From: Planomicrobium sp. Y74
GTDB taxonomy: Bacteria > Bacillota > Bacilli > Bacillales_A > Planococcaceae
Direction of reading: 5' to 3'
DNA length: 64,000 bases
Assembly: GCF_003668635.1 (NCBI RefSeq)
Contig: NZ_RCWH01000001.1
Location: 248,001-312,000, forward strand
In this document: positions 50,155-57,858 of the stretch, one piece after another
How positions within the stretch are numbered: the first letter of the stretch is position 1
How the letters are laid out: each line of letters opens with the position of its first letter
Notes under the pieces: model-generated
Seen by the model: the letters and a program-made list of their open reading frames with translations, nothing else
Told to the model about the DNA's origin: nothing
Databases searched by the model: none
Made by a program: the position numbers and the translations under genes

Positions 50155-50160
50155 TTTTCG

Positions 50161-50200
50161 GAAACAGCCGTCAGCATTTTGGAGACGGCTGTTTCTTGTT
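50161..50200 (+). terminator. Intrinsic terminator after rqcH
   Basis: A perfect 12-bp stem (50161-50172 with 50184-50195), 11-nt loop, followed by TTGTTT. It starts 6 bp after the rqcH stop. Confidence 0.9.
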
Positions 50201-50330
50201 TACATAAGAATATTATTTAGATTAAGTTGCAGGAATCTTCTGTGTTTTAAAATTCAGTATCTATGTTATTGCCCTCTTACTCGCTTAATGCTATGTTTTT
50301 AAAGGACTATAATACAAGGAGGTAAATTAT

Positions 50331-51173
50331 ATGGTGAAAATGAAAAAGATGTTCTTTGCCCCGGCACTATTTGCAGCTTCTGCGCTGGTTTTAGCTGCAT
50401 GCGGCGGAGATGAAGATACTGCAACCGAAGAGAAAACTGCATGGGATGAAATTCAGGAAGAAGGCACATTGACTGTTGCAACTTCCGGAACTTTGCTGGC
50501 AACATCATTCCGCGATGCGGAATCTGATGAACTTACCGGTTTCGAAGTGGAAGTTGCGCGTGAAGTGGCCGAACGCCTCGAACTTGATATCGAATTCAAG
50601 GAAATGGGCTTTGATGAAATGCTGACAAGTGTGCAGACTGGCCAAGTCGATATCGCAGCCAATGACATCGAAATTACAGAAGACCGCGCTGAAGAGTTCA
50701 CCTTCTCGACTCCTGTGAAATATTCATACGGCACAGCAGTTGTCCGTAAAGATGATCTTTCAGGAATTTCTTCGCTGGAAGATCTTGAAGGCAAAAAAGC
50801 TGCAGGTGCTTCCACTTCCATCTATATGGAAATCGCCCGCAGTTACGGCGCTGAAGAAGTCACTTATGACAACGCATCAAACGAAGTTTACTTGCGCGAC
50901 GTATCAATCGGCCGCACAGACGTCATCCTTAACGACTACTATCTTTCAACTTTCGGTGTAGCTGCATTCCCGGAACTCAATATCACAATCCACCCAGACA
51001 TCAAATACGCTCCATCTGAAGTTGGCCTTGTCATGAATAAAGACAACGAAGAACTGGCTGAAAACGTCAACCGCGTACTGGATGAAATGCTGGAAGACGG
51101 CACCATCACTGAAATTTCCGAGGAATTCTTCGGCGGTGCTGATGTATCGGTTAAACCTGATATTGAGGAGTAA
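50331..51173 (+). CDS. Amino-acid ABC transporter substrate-binding lipoprotein
   Basis: A 280-residue family-3 solute-binding protein. The N-terminus MVKMKKMFFAPALFAASALV is a signal peptide ending in the lipobox LAAC with the lipidated C24; an acidic linker follows, then the binding domain with GTLTVATSGTLLATSFRDAE, LTGFEVEVAREVAERL and FSTPVKYSYGTAVV, typical for polar amino acids or cystine. AGGAGG sits 8 nt before the ATG. The permease gene follows after a 224-bp structured gap; no ATPase gene is nearby. The substrate cannot be told from sequence. Confidence 0.92.
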   Translation: MVKMKKMFFAPALFAASALVLAACGGDEDTATEEKTAWDEIQEEGTLTVATSGTLLATSFRDAESDELTGFEVEVAREVAERLELDIEFKEMGFDEMLTSVQTGQVDIAANDIEITEDRAEEFTFSTPVKYSYGTAVVRKDDLSGISSLEDLEGKKAAGASTSIYMEIARSYGAEEVTYDNASNEVYLRDVSIGRTDVILNDYYLSTFGVAAFPELNITIHPDIKYAPSEVGLVMNKDNEELAENVNRVLDEMLEDGTITEISEEFFGGADVSVKPDIEE

Positions 51174-51397
51174 AGAATGCGACTGCATCCGTTAAGGTCT
51201 GTAAGGCAAGAGATGGACCAAATGTAATTTGGGACGTCTCTTTGCTACGAAGCTAGCGTAGCGATTCAGGAGTATTGTAAGTCCAGGTAAACCGGCAGAG
51301 TAAACTTTCAGCCGCCTAGGCAGCGGGACTTGACTCGAGGAGTTGGCCGTTGGAGACTGGACACTTAGAAACAAGATAAATCAAACGGAGGGGTTCG
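51174..51397 (+). ncRNA. Structured spacer between binding-protein and permease genes
   Basis: Contains a long hairpin at 51206-51245 (GCAA, GAGA and CCAAAT paired with ATTTGG, TCTC and TTTGC around a 3-nt loop), a second hairpin at 51244-51262 (GCTACG/CGTAGC), and a larger closing helix AAGTCC (51279-51284) with GGACTT (51326-51331) around a branched interior. No T run and no credible coding frame. It may protect the upstream binding-protein mRNA or regulate the permease; it may also be an unknown RNA. Function is inference. Confidence 0.45.
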
Positions 51398-52075
51398 ATG
51401 AATGAAATTGAATGGGGATTGTTGTTCGATCCGGCTTTGGCGATCGAATCCCTCCCCTATGTGCTGGAAGGAATCTGGTATACACTACTCATTTCGGTCG
51501 TCAGCATGCTCTGCGGATTGATCATCGGATTTTTCCTGTCGCTTGCCCGGACATCTCCGATCAAGATCATGCAATATCCGGCGAGACTATACATCTCCTT
51601 CATGCGCGGCGTGCCGATACTCGTGATTTTATTTCTTCTGTATTTTGCCTTGCCGGTCATCGGCATCGAATTTACAGCAGTACAGGCAGCCTTGATTGGC
51701 TTCAGCATCAACAGTGCCGCTTATATCGCGGAAGTATTCCGGTCATCACTCGCTTCAGTCGATAAAGGCCAATGGGAATCTTCCACCGCGCTCGGGCTCA
51801 CTTACTGGCAGACGATGCGGCGAATTATCCTTCCGCAATCTGTGCGGATTGCAGTGCCGCCGCTGTCCAACGTTTACCTGGATCTGATCAAAGCATCTTC
51901 TTTAGCCGCGATGATCACCGTTCCGGAAATCTTCCAAAAAGCACGTACTGTCGGAGCCCGTGAATACGATTTGCTCACGCTGCTGATACTGGTGGCATTG
52001 ATCTACTGGGCAATCTGTTCCATCATGACGGTGCTGCAGAATTATCTCGAGAAGCGTTATGCGGATTATTTATAG
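51398..52075 (+). CDS. Amino-acid ABC transporter permease (HisM/GlnP type)
   Basis: A 225-residue inner-membrane permease with about five membrane helices, beginning MNEIEWGLLFDPALAIESLP. It has the family segment TLLISVVSMLCGLIIGFFLSLAR, YISFMRGVPILVILF and the EAA loop EVFRSSLASVDKGQWESSTALGLTYWQTMRRIILPQ that docks the ATPase. GGAGGGG precedes the ATG at 51398. It should work with the upstream lipoprotein and an ATPase encoded elsewhere. Confidence 0.93.
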   Translation: MNEIEWGLLFDPALAIESLPYVLEGIWYTLLISVVSMLCGLIIGFFLSLARTSPIKIMQYPARLYISFMRGVPILVILFLLYFALPVIGIEFTAVQAALIGFSINSAAYIAEVFRSSLASVDKGQWESSTALGLTYWQTMRRIILPQSVRIAVPPLSNVYLDLIKASSLAAMITVPEIFQKARTVGAREYDLLTLLILVALIYWAICSIMTVLQNYLEKRYADYL

Positions 52076-52080
52076 AATAA

Positions 52081-52116
52081 AGAGGCGGTCGCGTGAATTA
52101 GCGGCCGTCTTTTTTA
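52081..52116 (+). terminator. Intrinsic terminator after the permease gene
   Basis: CGGTCGC pairs with GCGGCCG (one G-T pair) plus AGA/TCT at the base with a small bulge, followed by TTTTTT. It closes the two-gene ABC unit. Confidence 0.75.
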
Positions 52117-52214
52117 TGTAGTGATAAGTTTGTTAGTGTTGAATAAAAACTGCTGGTATTGCCCTATAATTACCAATATTTTTTATGCAGTGGCGGCTGC
52201 GTGGGACATTTAAA

Positions 52215-52420
52215 TTTTATCAGCGAGTTTCATGAGTATATCAGCGATTTTTGGAGTTTTATCGGCGATTTTTTTATGTTTATCAGCGATTTTTCAATGT
52301 TTATCAGCGATTCTTTAAATACAGCATCAAAAACACAATGGAAAAAGTTCTCTATATCCACCCCGTCAAAAAGAAAATTTTTCTGTTAAATATTGGATCC
52401 ATCTCTTTAAAGAAATACCC
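52215..52420. repeat. 21-bp-period array with terminator-like tail, copy 1
   Basis: Five units beginning at 52219, 52240, 52261, 52282 and 52303, exactly 21 bp apart, each with ATC-(A/G)G-CGA followed by a T run. Array end and the ~100 bp after it (AAAACACAATGGAAAAAG ... TTTTTCTGTTAAATATTGG) align with copy 2 at 53360-53563. The tail hairpin is degraded in this copy. Confidence 0.85.
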
Positions 52421-52544
52421 ATACTTCTTTATTTTCATTTCCTTCAATCATAAAATTCCTCTGTGCTTTATTATTTGCAGGAATTAGAAGAAGTTAAGCG
52501 AATACAATTTTAGAAACGCAAAATATTGCTGAGGAGACATATAA
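52421..52544 (+). other. Leader region of the deaminase gene
   Basis: AT-rich sequence between array copy 1 and the deaminase start. No clear promoter pair was found. GAGGAGA precedes the ATG by 7 nt. Confidence 0.4.
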
Positions 52545-53198
52545 ATGAATTGGTCAACAATACCATTTATAAGGCAAGAATGTTTTGAAGAAGCTTGGAA
52601 ATCATTTCAGGAAGGCTCCCAACCAATTGGAGCTCTTATTACAGATGGAGACGGCAAAATTATTGCACGCGGAAAAAGCGCAGCCTTCAATAGATTGAAG
52701 GATAGCGTCATTTCAAACAATGAACTGGCTCACGCTGAAATAAATGCCATGCTTCAATTGGATAATAGGGTTTATACAAAAAGGAGCATATTTACTCTTT
52801 ACTCCACGATGGAGCCATGCCCCTTGTGTTTTGGCGCATTTTATATGAGCGGCATCCGTAATTTGAAATTTGCGGCAAAAGATAAATGGGCGGGCAGCAC
52901 AAACTTGAAAGATGCCACACCTTATATGAGTTTAAAAGCGATAAAAATAGAACAAACAATATATAGTCTGGAGCAGTTGTCCATTGTTTTAAATATTTAT
53001 TTTGAGTATATGATCCACTTCGGAAAAGACACAGCAGTCACCAATAGTTGGAAAGAAGATTATCCGGCTGAAGCAAAAGTGGCTGAAAAATGGTTTGCAG
53101 AAAGAAAACTGGATTCCCCTCTTCAAATGGAGGTTTCAGAAGTTTTTGGAATGCTTCAAGAGCAATTAGATAGGCAGATAATAAATTCACCGCAGTGA
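52545..53198 (+). CDS. Nucleoside/nucleotide deaminase family protein
   Basis: A 217-residue zinc-dependent deaminase of the cytidine/tRNA-adenosine deaminase superfamily. The zinc site is H63-A-E65 (LAHAEINAML) and C92/C95 in MEPCPLCFGAFYMSGI. The first ~130 residues match the fold; the remaining ~85 are an unassigned, mostly helical extension. Substrate could be guanine, cytosine or a nucleoside and cannot be fixed from the motifs; it is unlikely to be the essential TadA, which is shorter. No operon partner. The gene is enclosed between two copies of the 21-bp array module. Confidence 0.88.
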   Translation: MNWSTIPFIRQECFEEAWKSFQEGSQPIGALITDGDGKIIARGKSAAFNRLKDSVISNNELAHAEINAMLQLDNRVYTKRSIFTLYSTMEPCPLCFGAFYMSGIRNLKFAAKDKWAGSTNLKDATPYMSLKAIKIEQTIYSLEQLSIVLNIYFEYMIHFGKDTAVTNSWKEDYPAEAKVAEKWFAERKLDSPLQMEVSEVFGMLQEQLDRQIINSPQ

Positions 53199-53359
53199 AA
53201 TGACTAAAAAAGTATGATCAAACGGGAAATTGCTCTTTTTAATTTCAGCTTTTGAATTGAGATACTCAGAAAGATAATCTAAATTTGAATAAAGGTTCTG
53301 GCTAAATCTCAATATTTCCCATTATTAATTTCTAAATCAAAATCTCCAAGAGCCGCTCC

Positions 53360-53563
53360 AATTTATCTTCGATTTTTCGGAGTTTATCGTCGATTTTTGA
53401 GTGTTTATCGTCGATTTTTAAACTTTTATCGTCGATTTTTTTAAGTTTATCGTCGATTCCTTAATTCCAGCAATATAAAACACAAAGAAAAAGCCCTCTA
53501 TTTCACCGCCATGAAATAGAGAACTTTTTCTGTTAAATACTGGCTCCACACCACTTACAAAAT
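53360..53563. repeat. 21-bp-period array with terminator-like tail, copy 2
   Basis: Five units beginning at 53365, 53386, 53407, 53428 and 53449, exactly 21 bp apart, of the form ATC-(G/T)T-CGATTTTT. The following ~100 bp aligns with the tail of copy 1 and holds an intact hairpin at 53487-53530. Same orientation as copy 1. Confidence 0.85.
53487..53530. terminator. Bidirectional terminator-like hairpin
   Basis: CTCTATTTCA (53496-53505) pairs with TGAAATAGAG (53512-53521), extended by GAAAAAG/CTTTTTC across a 2-nt internal loop. The A and T runs in the outer arms would allow termination in both directions, between the convergent deaminase and VOC genes. Confidence 0.75.
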
Positions 53564-53591
53564 CACCAAATTCCAACCCACTCAACAACTC

Positions 53592-54023
53592 TCAACCATA
53601 AAACTCATCATCACTGTCTTCGTCACTCTCCGGCATATACATGACTTCCCATAAATGTCCGTCGATGTCTTCGAAACTCCAGCCGTACATGAATTCGTTA
53701 TCCATTTTATCATTGGAGGCGGAACCGCCTGCCGCCAGTGCATTTTGAACGATTTCATCAACGCCCGCCCGGCTGTCGGCAGTGATGGAAACGATTACTT
53801 CTGTACTGGCGGCTGAGTCGCATAATTCTTTTCCAGTGAAGCTTTTGAAAAATTCTTCAACCAGCAGCATTACATATATATTGCGGCCAACTATCATGCA
53901 CGCAGTGTTTTTGTCCGTCATCTGTTCGTTGAATTCAAATCCGATATCACCAAAAAACTGCATGGATCTGTCCAGGTCTTTAACGGGTAAATTAATAAAA
54001 ATATGATTGGATTGAATTGCCAT
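53592..54023 (-). CDS. VOC (glyoxalase/bleomycin-resistance fold) family protein
   Basis: A 143-residue protein of the vicinal oxygen chelate superfamily: IFINLPVKDLDRSMQFFGDIGFEFN at the start and GWSFEDIDGHLWEVMYM near the end, the two beta-alpha-beta halves. It ends in an acidic tail. Potential metal ligands include His7 and the final Glu. Length and motif style resemble the PhnB/YwbC-like hypothetical subgroup, so no substrate can be given. GAAAGGAG precedes the ATG at 54023. Confidence 0.88.
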   Translation of the reverse strand: MAIQSNHIFINLPVKDLDRSMQFFGDIGFEFNEQMTDKNTACMIVGRNIYVMLLVEEFFKSFTGKELCDSAASTEVIVSITADSRAGVDEIVQNALAAGGSASNDKMDNEFMYGWSFEDIDGHLWEVMYMPESDEDSDDEFYG

Positions 54024-54101
54024 GGTTATCTCCTTTCATTTTCCTCTGTTGCCTATAATATTCGAGGGAAAGTGAAAGTGTCCTGCAAGAGCCGGCAAAT
54101 T

Positions 54102-55796
54102 TTACATTTCGTCCGGCGCATGGATCCCAAGCAAACGGAGGCTTTCCTTCAGCACCACAGTAACGGCGAAAACCAACGCCAATCTTCCATTCAGTTGTTC
54201 ATCTTCCTCCAATACTTTCACATGGCTATAGTATTTATTGAAATCCTGCGCCAGCTCAATCGCGTACCTGGCTATGACCGATGGTTCGCTTTGCTCGAAA
54301 CTTTTTAGAATCGTCTCCTGAAATGCCATCAAATCCTTGATGACTTCCCAACTGTAGCTGTCGTCCAGTCCGACAGCCGTAATCTCTTCCTCCGCCATTC
54401 CCGATTTCCGCAAAATCGAGCAGGCTCTGGCATGGGTATACTGCACATAGGGTCCCGTCGTACCTTCAAAACGCAGCATTGCTTCCAATGAAAACTCGAC
54501 GTTATTCTGCCGCTCTGTCTTCAAATCATGGAAAATCACTGCACCGACGCCCACCATTTGGGCAGTTGCCGCTTTATTTGCCAGTGCCGGATTCCGCTCT
54601 TCAATGTTTTTTTCCGCTAGCTCAATCACTTCTTTTAATACCTGATCCAATAAAACCACTTTACCTTTACGTGTCGACATCTTTTTCCCGTCTTTCAATA
54701 TGAATCCGAATGGAATATGTTCCATATCATCCGACCAGCCATATCCCATCTTTTTCAGCACCAGCTTCAATTGCCTGAAATGCAGCGTCTGTTCCTGCCC
54801 GACCACGTACAGCGATTTCTCAAAATGATAATTCTCTTTTCTGTATAAAGCGGCCGTCAAATCCCGTGTGCCGTAGAGCGTTGCGCCATCACTTTTCCTG
54901 ATCAGAAACGGGGGAAGCCCTTCTTCGGTCAAATCCACCACTTCTGCGCCTTGAGACTCCGTAAGCAAATCCTTCGACTTCAGCAATTCAATGGTCGTAG
55001 CCATTTTATCGTTATAGAAGGCTTCACCGGCATACGAGTCGAAATCCACTTCCAGCAGTTCATAAATTTTGCTGAATTCCTTCAACGATTCATCTTTAAA
55101 CCATGTCCATAATTCTTCCGCTTCCAAATCGCCATTCTCCAGTTGCCAAAACCACTTTCTGGCATCGTCTTCCAGACCGGGGGCATCCTTGGCTTCCTCG
55201 TGAAATTTGACATACAGAGCCAATAATTCCGGAATGGGATTTTCTTTTACGGCAGCTTCATCGCCCCATTTCTTATACGCGACGATCAACTTTCCGAACT
55301 GCGTACCCCAATCTCCCAGATGATTGATCCCTACAGCTTTATATCCGACCTTTTCAACGATTTTCGCCAATGAATTCCCGATGACTGTGGATCTCAGATG
55401 TCCCATCGAAAAAGGTTTGGCAATATTGGGAGATGAAAAGTCGATGGTGATATTTCTGCCTTGCCCGATATCGCTCGCGCCATACGCTGCCCTTTCTTTC
55501 AGTATCGTTTGCAAGGTCTCTTTACTGACGTCGGATTTCTTCAGGAAGCAATTCACATATGATCCTACGGCAGCTACTTTCTCGAAGACAGGATGCTTTA
55601 TTCGCTTCGCCAGCTCGCCGGCAATTAGATGCGGTGACTTGCCTTGGATTTTCGCCAATGAAAAACAAGGAAACGCCAAATCACCCTGGCCATCAAATTT
55701 CGGCTTTTCGACTAAGCCCATTATGTTTTCCAAAGACAGGCTGCCAGCCAGATTCTTCACAATTTCCTCGGCAAATAACTTGTTATAATCCATCAT
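54102..55796 (-). CDS. argS: Arginyl-tRNA synthetase
   Basis: Charges tRNA-Arg. The 564-residue class I synthetase has an N-terminal Add-1 domain, the HIGH-like motif SSPNIAKPFSMGHLRSTVIG, KMSTRKG in place of KMSKS, and a C-terminal DALR domain ending LLGIHAPDEM. The MGHLRST motif differs from the DLHLGHARG form of B. subtilis ArgS and resembles the streptococcal/lactobacillal type, so this may be a second or replacing copy. It is preceded by a T-box leader with an Arg specifier. Start 55796 follows GGAGGAGTGAA. Confidence 0.96.
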   Translation of the reverse strand: MMDYNKLFAEEIVKNLAGSLSLENIMGLVEKPKFDGQGDLAFPCFSLAKIQGKSPHLIAGELAKRIKHPVFEKVAAVGSYVNCFLKKSDVSKETLQTILKERAAYGASDIGQGRNITIDFSSPNIAKPFSMGHLRSTVIGNSLAKIVEKVGYKAVGINHLGDWGTQFGKLIVAYKKWGDEAAVKENPIPELLALYVKFHEEAKDAPGLEDDARKWFWQLENGDLEAEELWTWFKDESLKEFSKIYELLEVDFDSYAGEAFYNDKMATTIELLKSKDLLTESQGAEVVDLTEEGLPPFLIRKSDGATLYGTRDLTAALYRKENYHFEKSLYVVGQEQTLHFRQLKLVLKKMGYGWSDDMEHIPFGFILKDGKKMSTRKGKVVLLDQVLKEVIELAEKNIEERNPALANKAATAQMVGVGAVIFHDLKTERQNNVEFSLEAMLRFEGTTGPYVQYTHARACSILRKSGMAEEEITAVGLDDSYSWEVIKDLMAFQETILKSFEQSEPSVIARYAIELAQDFNKYYSHVKVLEEDEQLNGRLALVFAVTVVLKESLRLLGIHAPDEM

Positions 55797-56058
55797 TTCA
55801 CTCCTCCAATTTTCCGGTAAAATAGAAAAATCCCGTCTCTAATGTAAATTAGAGACGGGATTCCCGCGGTACCACTCTGATTGCCCGGTAAATGGACCTG
55901 CTTAAAGCGATAACGGCGCCAGCCGACCTGCCCTACTCGAGTTCAAGCGGTTTCTCAGATATGCGGTTCGGAATACTTCGGCCACCAGGCTTCCACCATC
56001 CCCGGCTCGCTTGGACACTCCATATACCTACTCTTATCTTCCCAGAATTTAATGTATT
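55797..56058 (-). ncRNA. T-box leader of argS (arginine specifier)
   Basis: The minus-strand leader contains the T-box core GAGTGGTACCGCGG (55863-55876), the upstream stem I with GGTGGAAGCC, and a specifier-loop segment GAAC-CGC-A in which CGC (55963-55965) codes for arginine, matching the downstream gene. Uncharged tRNA-Arg would stabilise the antiterminator and allow argS expression. Confidence 0.9.
55824..55861 (-). terminator. T-box terminator
   Basis: A perfect 13-bp stem (55831-55843 with 55848-55860), loop GTAA, followed on the minus strand by TTTTTC. It is mutually exclusive with the T-box antiterminator. Confidence 0.9.
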
Positions 56059-56064
56059 TTTGTT

Positions 56065-56093
56065 ATCTTACCGATTTCCATAATTTGTGTCAA
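56065..56093 (-). promoter_or_regulatory. argS promoter (SigA)
   Basis: Minus-strand -35 TTGACA (perfect) at 56088-56093, 17-bp spacer, -10 TAAGAT at 56065-56070. It lies across the 3' end of the upstream CxxC-protein gene. Confidence 0.8.
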
Positions 56094-56382
56094 TGTTTGT
56101 TGAGGCTTTTTCGTATTTGAGGAGAAATGGCAGGCCCAATGAAACCAGAACAATTACAGCTGCTATCGGCAAAATAACCTCCAGTAATCCAAGATTCTGC
56201 ATAATAATCGAAATATAAACCATGGGCATCAGCAGCAATAAAACCGTCAATAGCCGGGAAGCACTCGCAACTTTATGCACTGTTCCACAATTCCGGCACC
56301 GTACTGGCTGAAAAGCGAACCATGATGATTTATAAAGCTGATTCCATTTGAAAGCTTCGTTGCATTCTGCACATTTCTGCAT
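56068..56382 (-). CDS. CxxC membrane protein (cxxc_20_cxxc-like), paralogue 1
   Basis: A 104-residue protein with two CxxC pairs 26 residues apart (CAEC near residue 4 and CRNC near residue 30, probably one zinc ribbon) followed by two membrane helices (about 43-62 and 66-90). It resembles the uncharacterised Firmicutes cxxc_20_cxxc family. The ATG at 56382 follows GGAG. A paralogue lies at 63455-63757. The function is unknown. Confidence 0.8.
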   Translation of the reverse strand: MQKCAECNEAFKWNQLYKSSWFAFQPVRCRNCGTVHKVASASRLLTVLLLLMPMVYISIIMQNLGLLEVILPIAAVIVLVSLGLPFLLKYEKASTNIDTNYGNR

Positions 56383-56418
56383 CTTTCCGGCTCCTTTTTG
56401 CTTAAAAAAACAAATCTT

Positions 56419-57750
56419 TTATTCGCGTAAATTCTTGCCTCTTTGGTACATCGCCTGCATGTTTTCTTCAGGCACCAATGCGCCTCCGGTTGACCAGGCA
56501 ATGTGCACAGCCTTATCTGGGTCCACTCCGCGAGCAGACAGATATTCCTCTTGGCTCAATTTAACCGGTCCAAGTAAAGACGATGCCGCAGATGGCTCGA
56601 CAAAAATGTCATCACCGTCAGCCAGAATCGCCAATAGCCGGTACAATTCCTCGTCTTCAAGAGTGTAAATGCCGCTGATCAATTTTTCACTGATTGACGA
56701 AGCGAAACTCGATGGCCTGCCAACTGCAAGGCCGTCGCCTTCGGTCAAATTATCGATTCCGAAATCCTGGACGCATACTTTTTCCTTTTCTCCCGTCATC
56801 AAACCGATCAGGACGGACGGCGAATGCGTCGGTTCCACAAAGAAACAATGGACGGCATCCCCATAAATCTGCTTGAGCCCGAACGTGATGCCGCCCGGCG
56901 ACCCGCCAACACCGCATGGTAAATAAACGATCAGAGGATGTTCCGCATCAATAGTTATACCCAGATCATCTATTTGTTTTTTCAGCCGGAAAGCTGCAGT
57001 GCTGTAGCCAAGGAACAGATGCTTCGAGTTTTCATCATCGACAAAATATGCCATCGGGTTCTCTTTTGTCTGTTGGCGGCCCTCTAAGATGGCTTCGCCG
57101 AAATCGCCTTCGAATTCATGGACGATGGCGCCTTTAGCCCGCAGCAAGTCCTTCTTCCACGCTTTCGCATCAGCCGACATATAAACTGAAACGGAAAAAC
57201 CGAGCTCTGCACTGATAATGCCGATGCTGAGTCCTAAATTGCCTGTAGAACCTACGCCGATTGAATATCGGCTGAAGAAATCCTTAAATTCCTTGGATGC
57301 AAACTTGCTGTAATCACCACCATCAGTAATCATGCCATTGTCCAGCGCCAATTGCTCGGCGTGATGAAGCACTTCATAAAAGCCGCCGCGCGCTTTGATT
57401 GACCCTGCGACTGCGAGTTCATTGTCACATTTCAGGAACAGTCTGCCGGGAATTTTTGTGCTGTAAGTGGTTTCTATAATATTTTTAGTAGAGGAAATTT
57501 CTTTCAATGGTGACTCGATGATTCCTCCAGCTTCTGCCGTTTCAGGAAACGCTGTTGCCAAAAAAGGCGCAAACCGCTGCCACAGCTCCTCCGCTCCCTG
57601 CATATCCTCTTTCGTTACGGCCAGTTGCCTGAGATCCGAACTCTTTCTATCATTCGGATTCAGCCATAACACCGGCCGAAAATCCATCACATCGGATAAT
57701 AAAGGGTACTTCTGCTGCCAATCGTTGAGTTGCTGTTGCGTAACTGCCAT
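56419..57750 (-). CDS. dsdA: D-serine dehydratase
   Basis: PLP enzyme converting D-serine to pyruvate and ammonia. The 443-residue protein (E. coli DsdA has about this length) has the PLP lysine K119 in AVAGSIKARGGFYEVL, the phosphate-binding loop VGSTGNLGLSIG, and PCGVGGSPGGITFGL. The ATG at 57750 (MAVTQQQLND) follows GAAAGG; the frame extends 16 codons upstream. It lies between a BKACE-family gene and a CxxC membrane protein gene; no dsdC/dsdX genes are present. Confidence 0.95.
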   Translation of the reverse strand: MAVTQQQLNDWQQKYPLLSDVMDFRPVLWLNPNDRKSSDLRQLAVTKEDMQGAEELWQRFAPFLATAFPETAEAGGIIESPLKEISSTKNIIETTYSTKIPGRLFLKCDNELAVAGSIKARGGFYEVLHHAEQLALDNGMITDGGDYSKFASKEFKDFFSRYSIGVGSTGNLGLSIGIISAELGFSVSVYMSADAKAWKKDLLRAKGAIVHEFEGDFGEAILEGRQQTKENPMAYFVDDENSKHLFLGYSTAAFRLKKQIDDLGITIDAEHPLIVYLPCGVGGSPGGITFGLKQIYGDAVHCFFVEPTHSPSVLIGLMTGEKEKVCVQDFGIDNLTEGDGLAVGRPSSFASSISEKLISGIYTLEDEELYRLLAILADGDDIFVEPSAASSLLGPVKLSQEEYLSARGVDPDKAVHIAWSTGGALVPEENMQAMYQRGKNLRE

Positions 57751-57858
57751 TGGAATCATCCTTTCTGCTGAGTGACTGCTTCTCTCCTCATCATACATGA
57801 AAATATTGCTGATTTCATTTTCTGTTCTGAATGCATTTTGGGGAATCCATATTTAGAT

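Noticed and set aside
50308-50313. Perfect TATAAT just upstream of the ABC binding-protein gene
   Set aside because: Transcription would begin at about 50320, inside the AGGAGG ribosome site at 50317-50322, and no -35 box is suitably spaced. The true promoter is probably further upstream.
52251-52487. A 78-codon frame with repeated YxxFF-like units on the plus strand
   Set aside because: It is the 21-bp array read in one frame. There is no ribosome site, and the other array does not encode an equivalent protein.
52219-53465. Possible CRISPR array
   Set aside because: The 21-bp unit has no unique spacers of constant length and no conserved ~30-bp repeat. It is a direct tandem array with period 21, and no cas genes are present.
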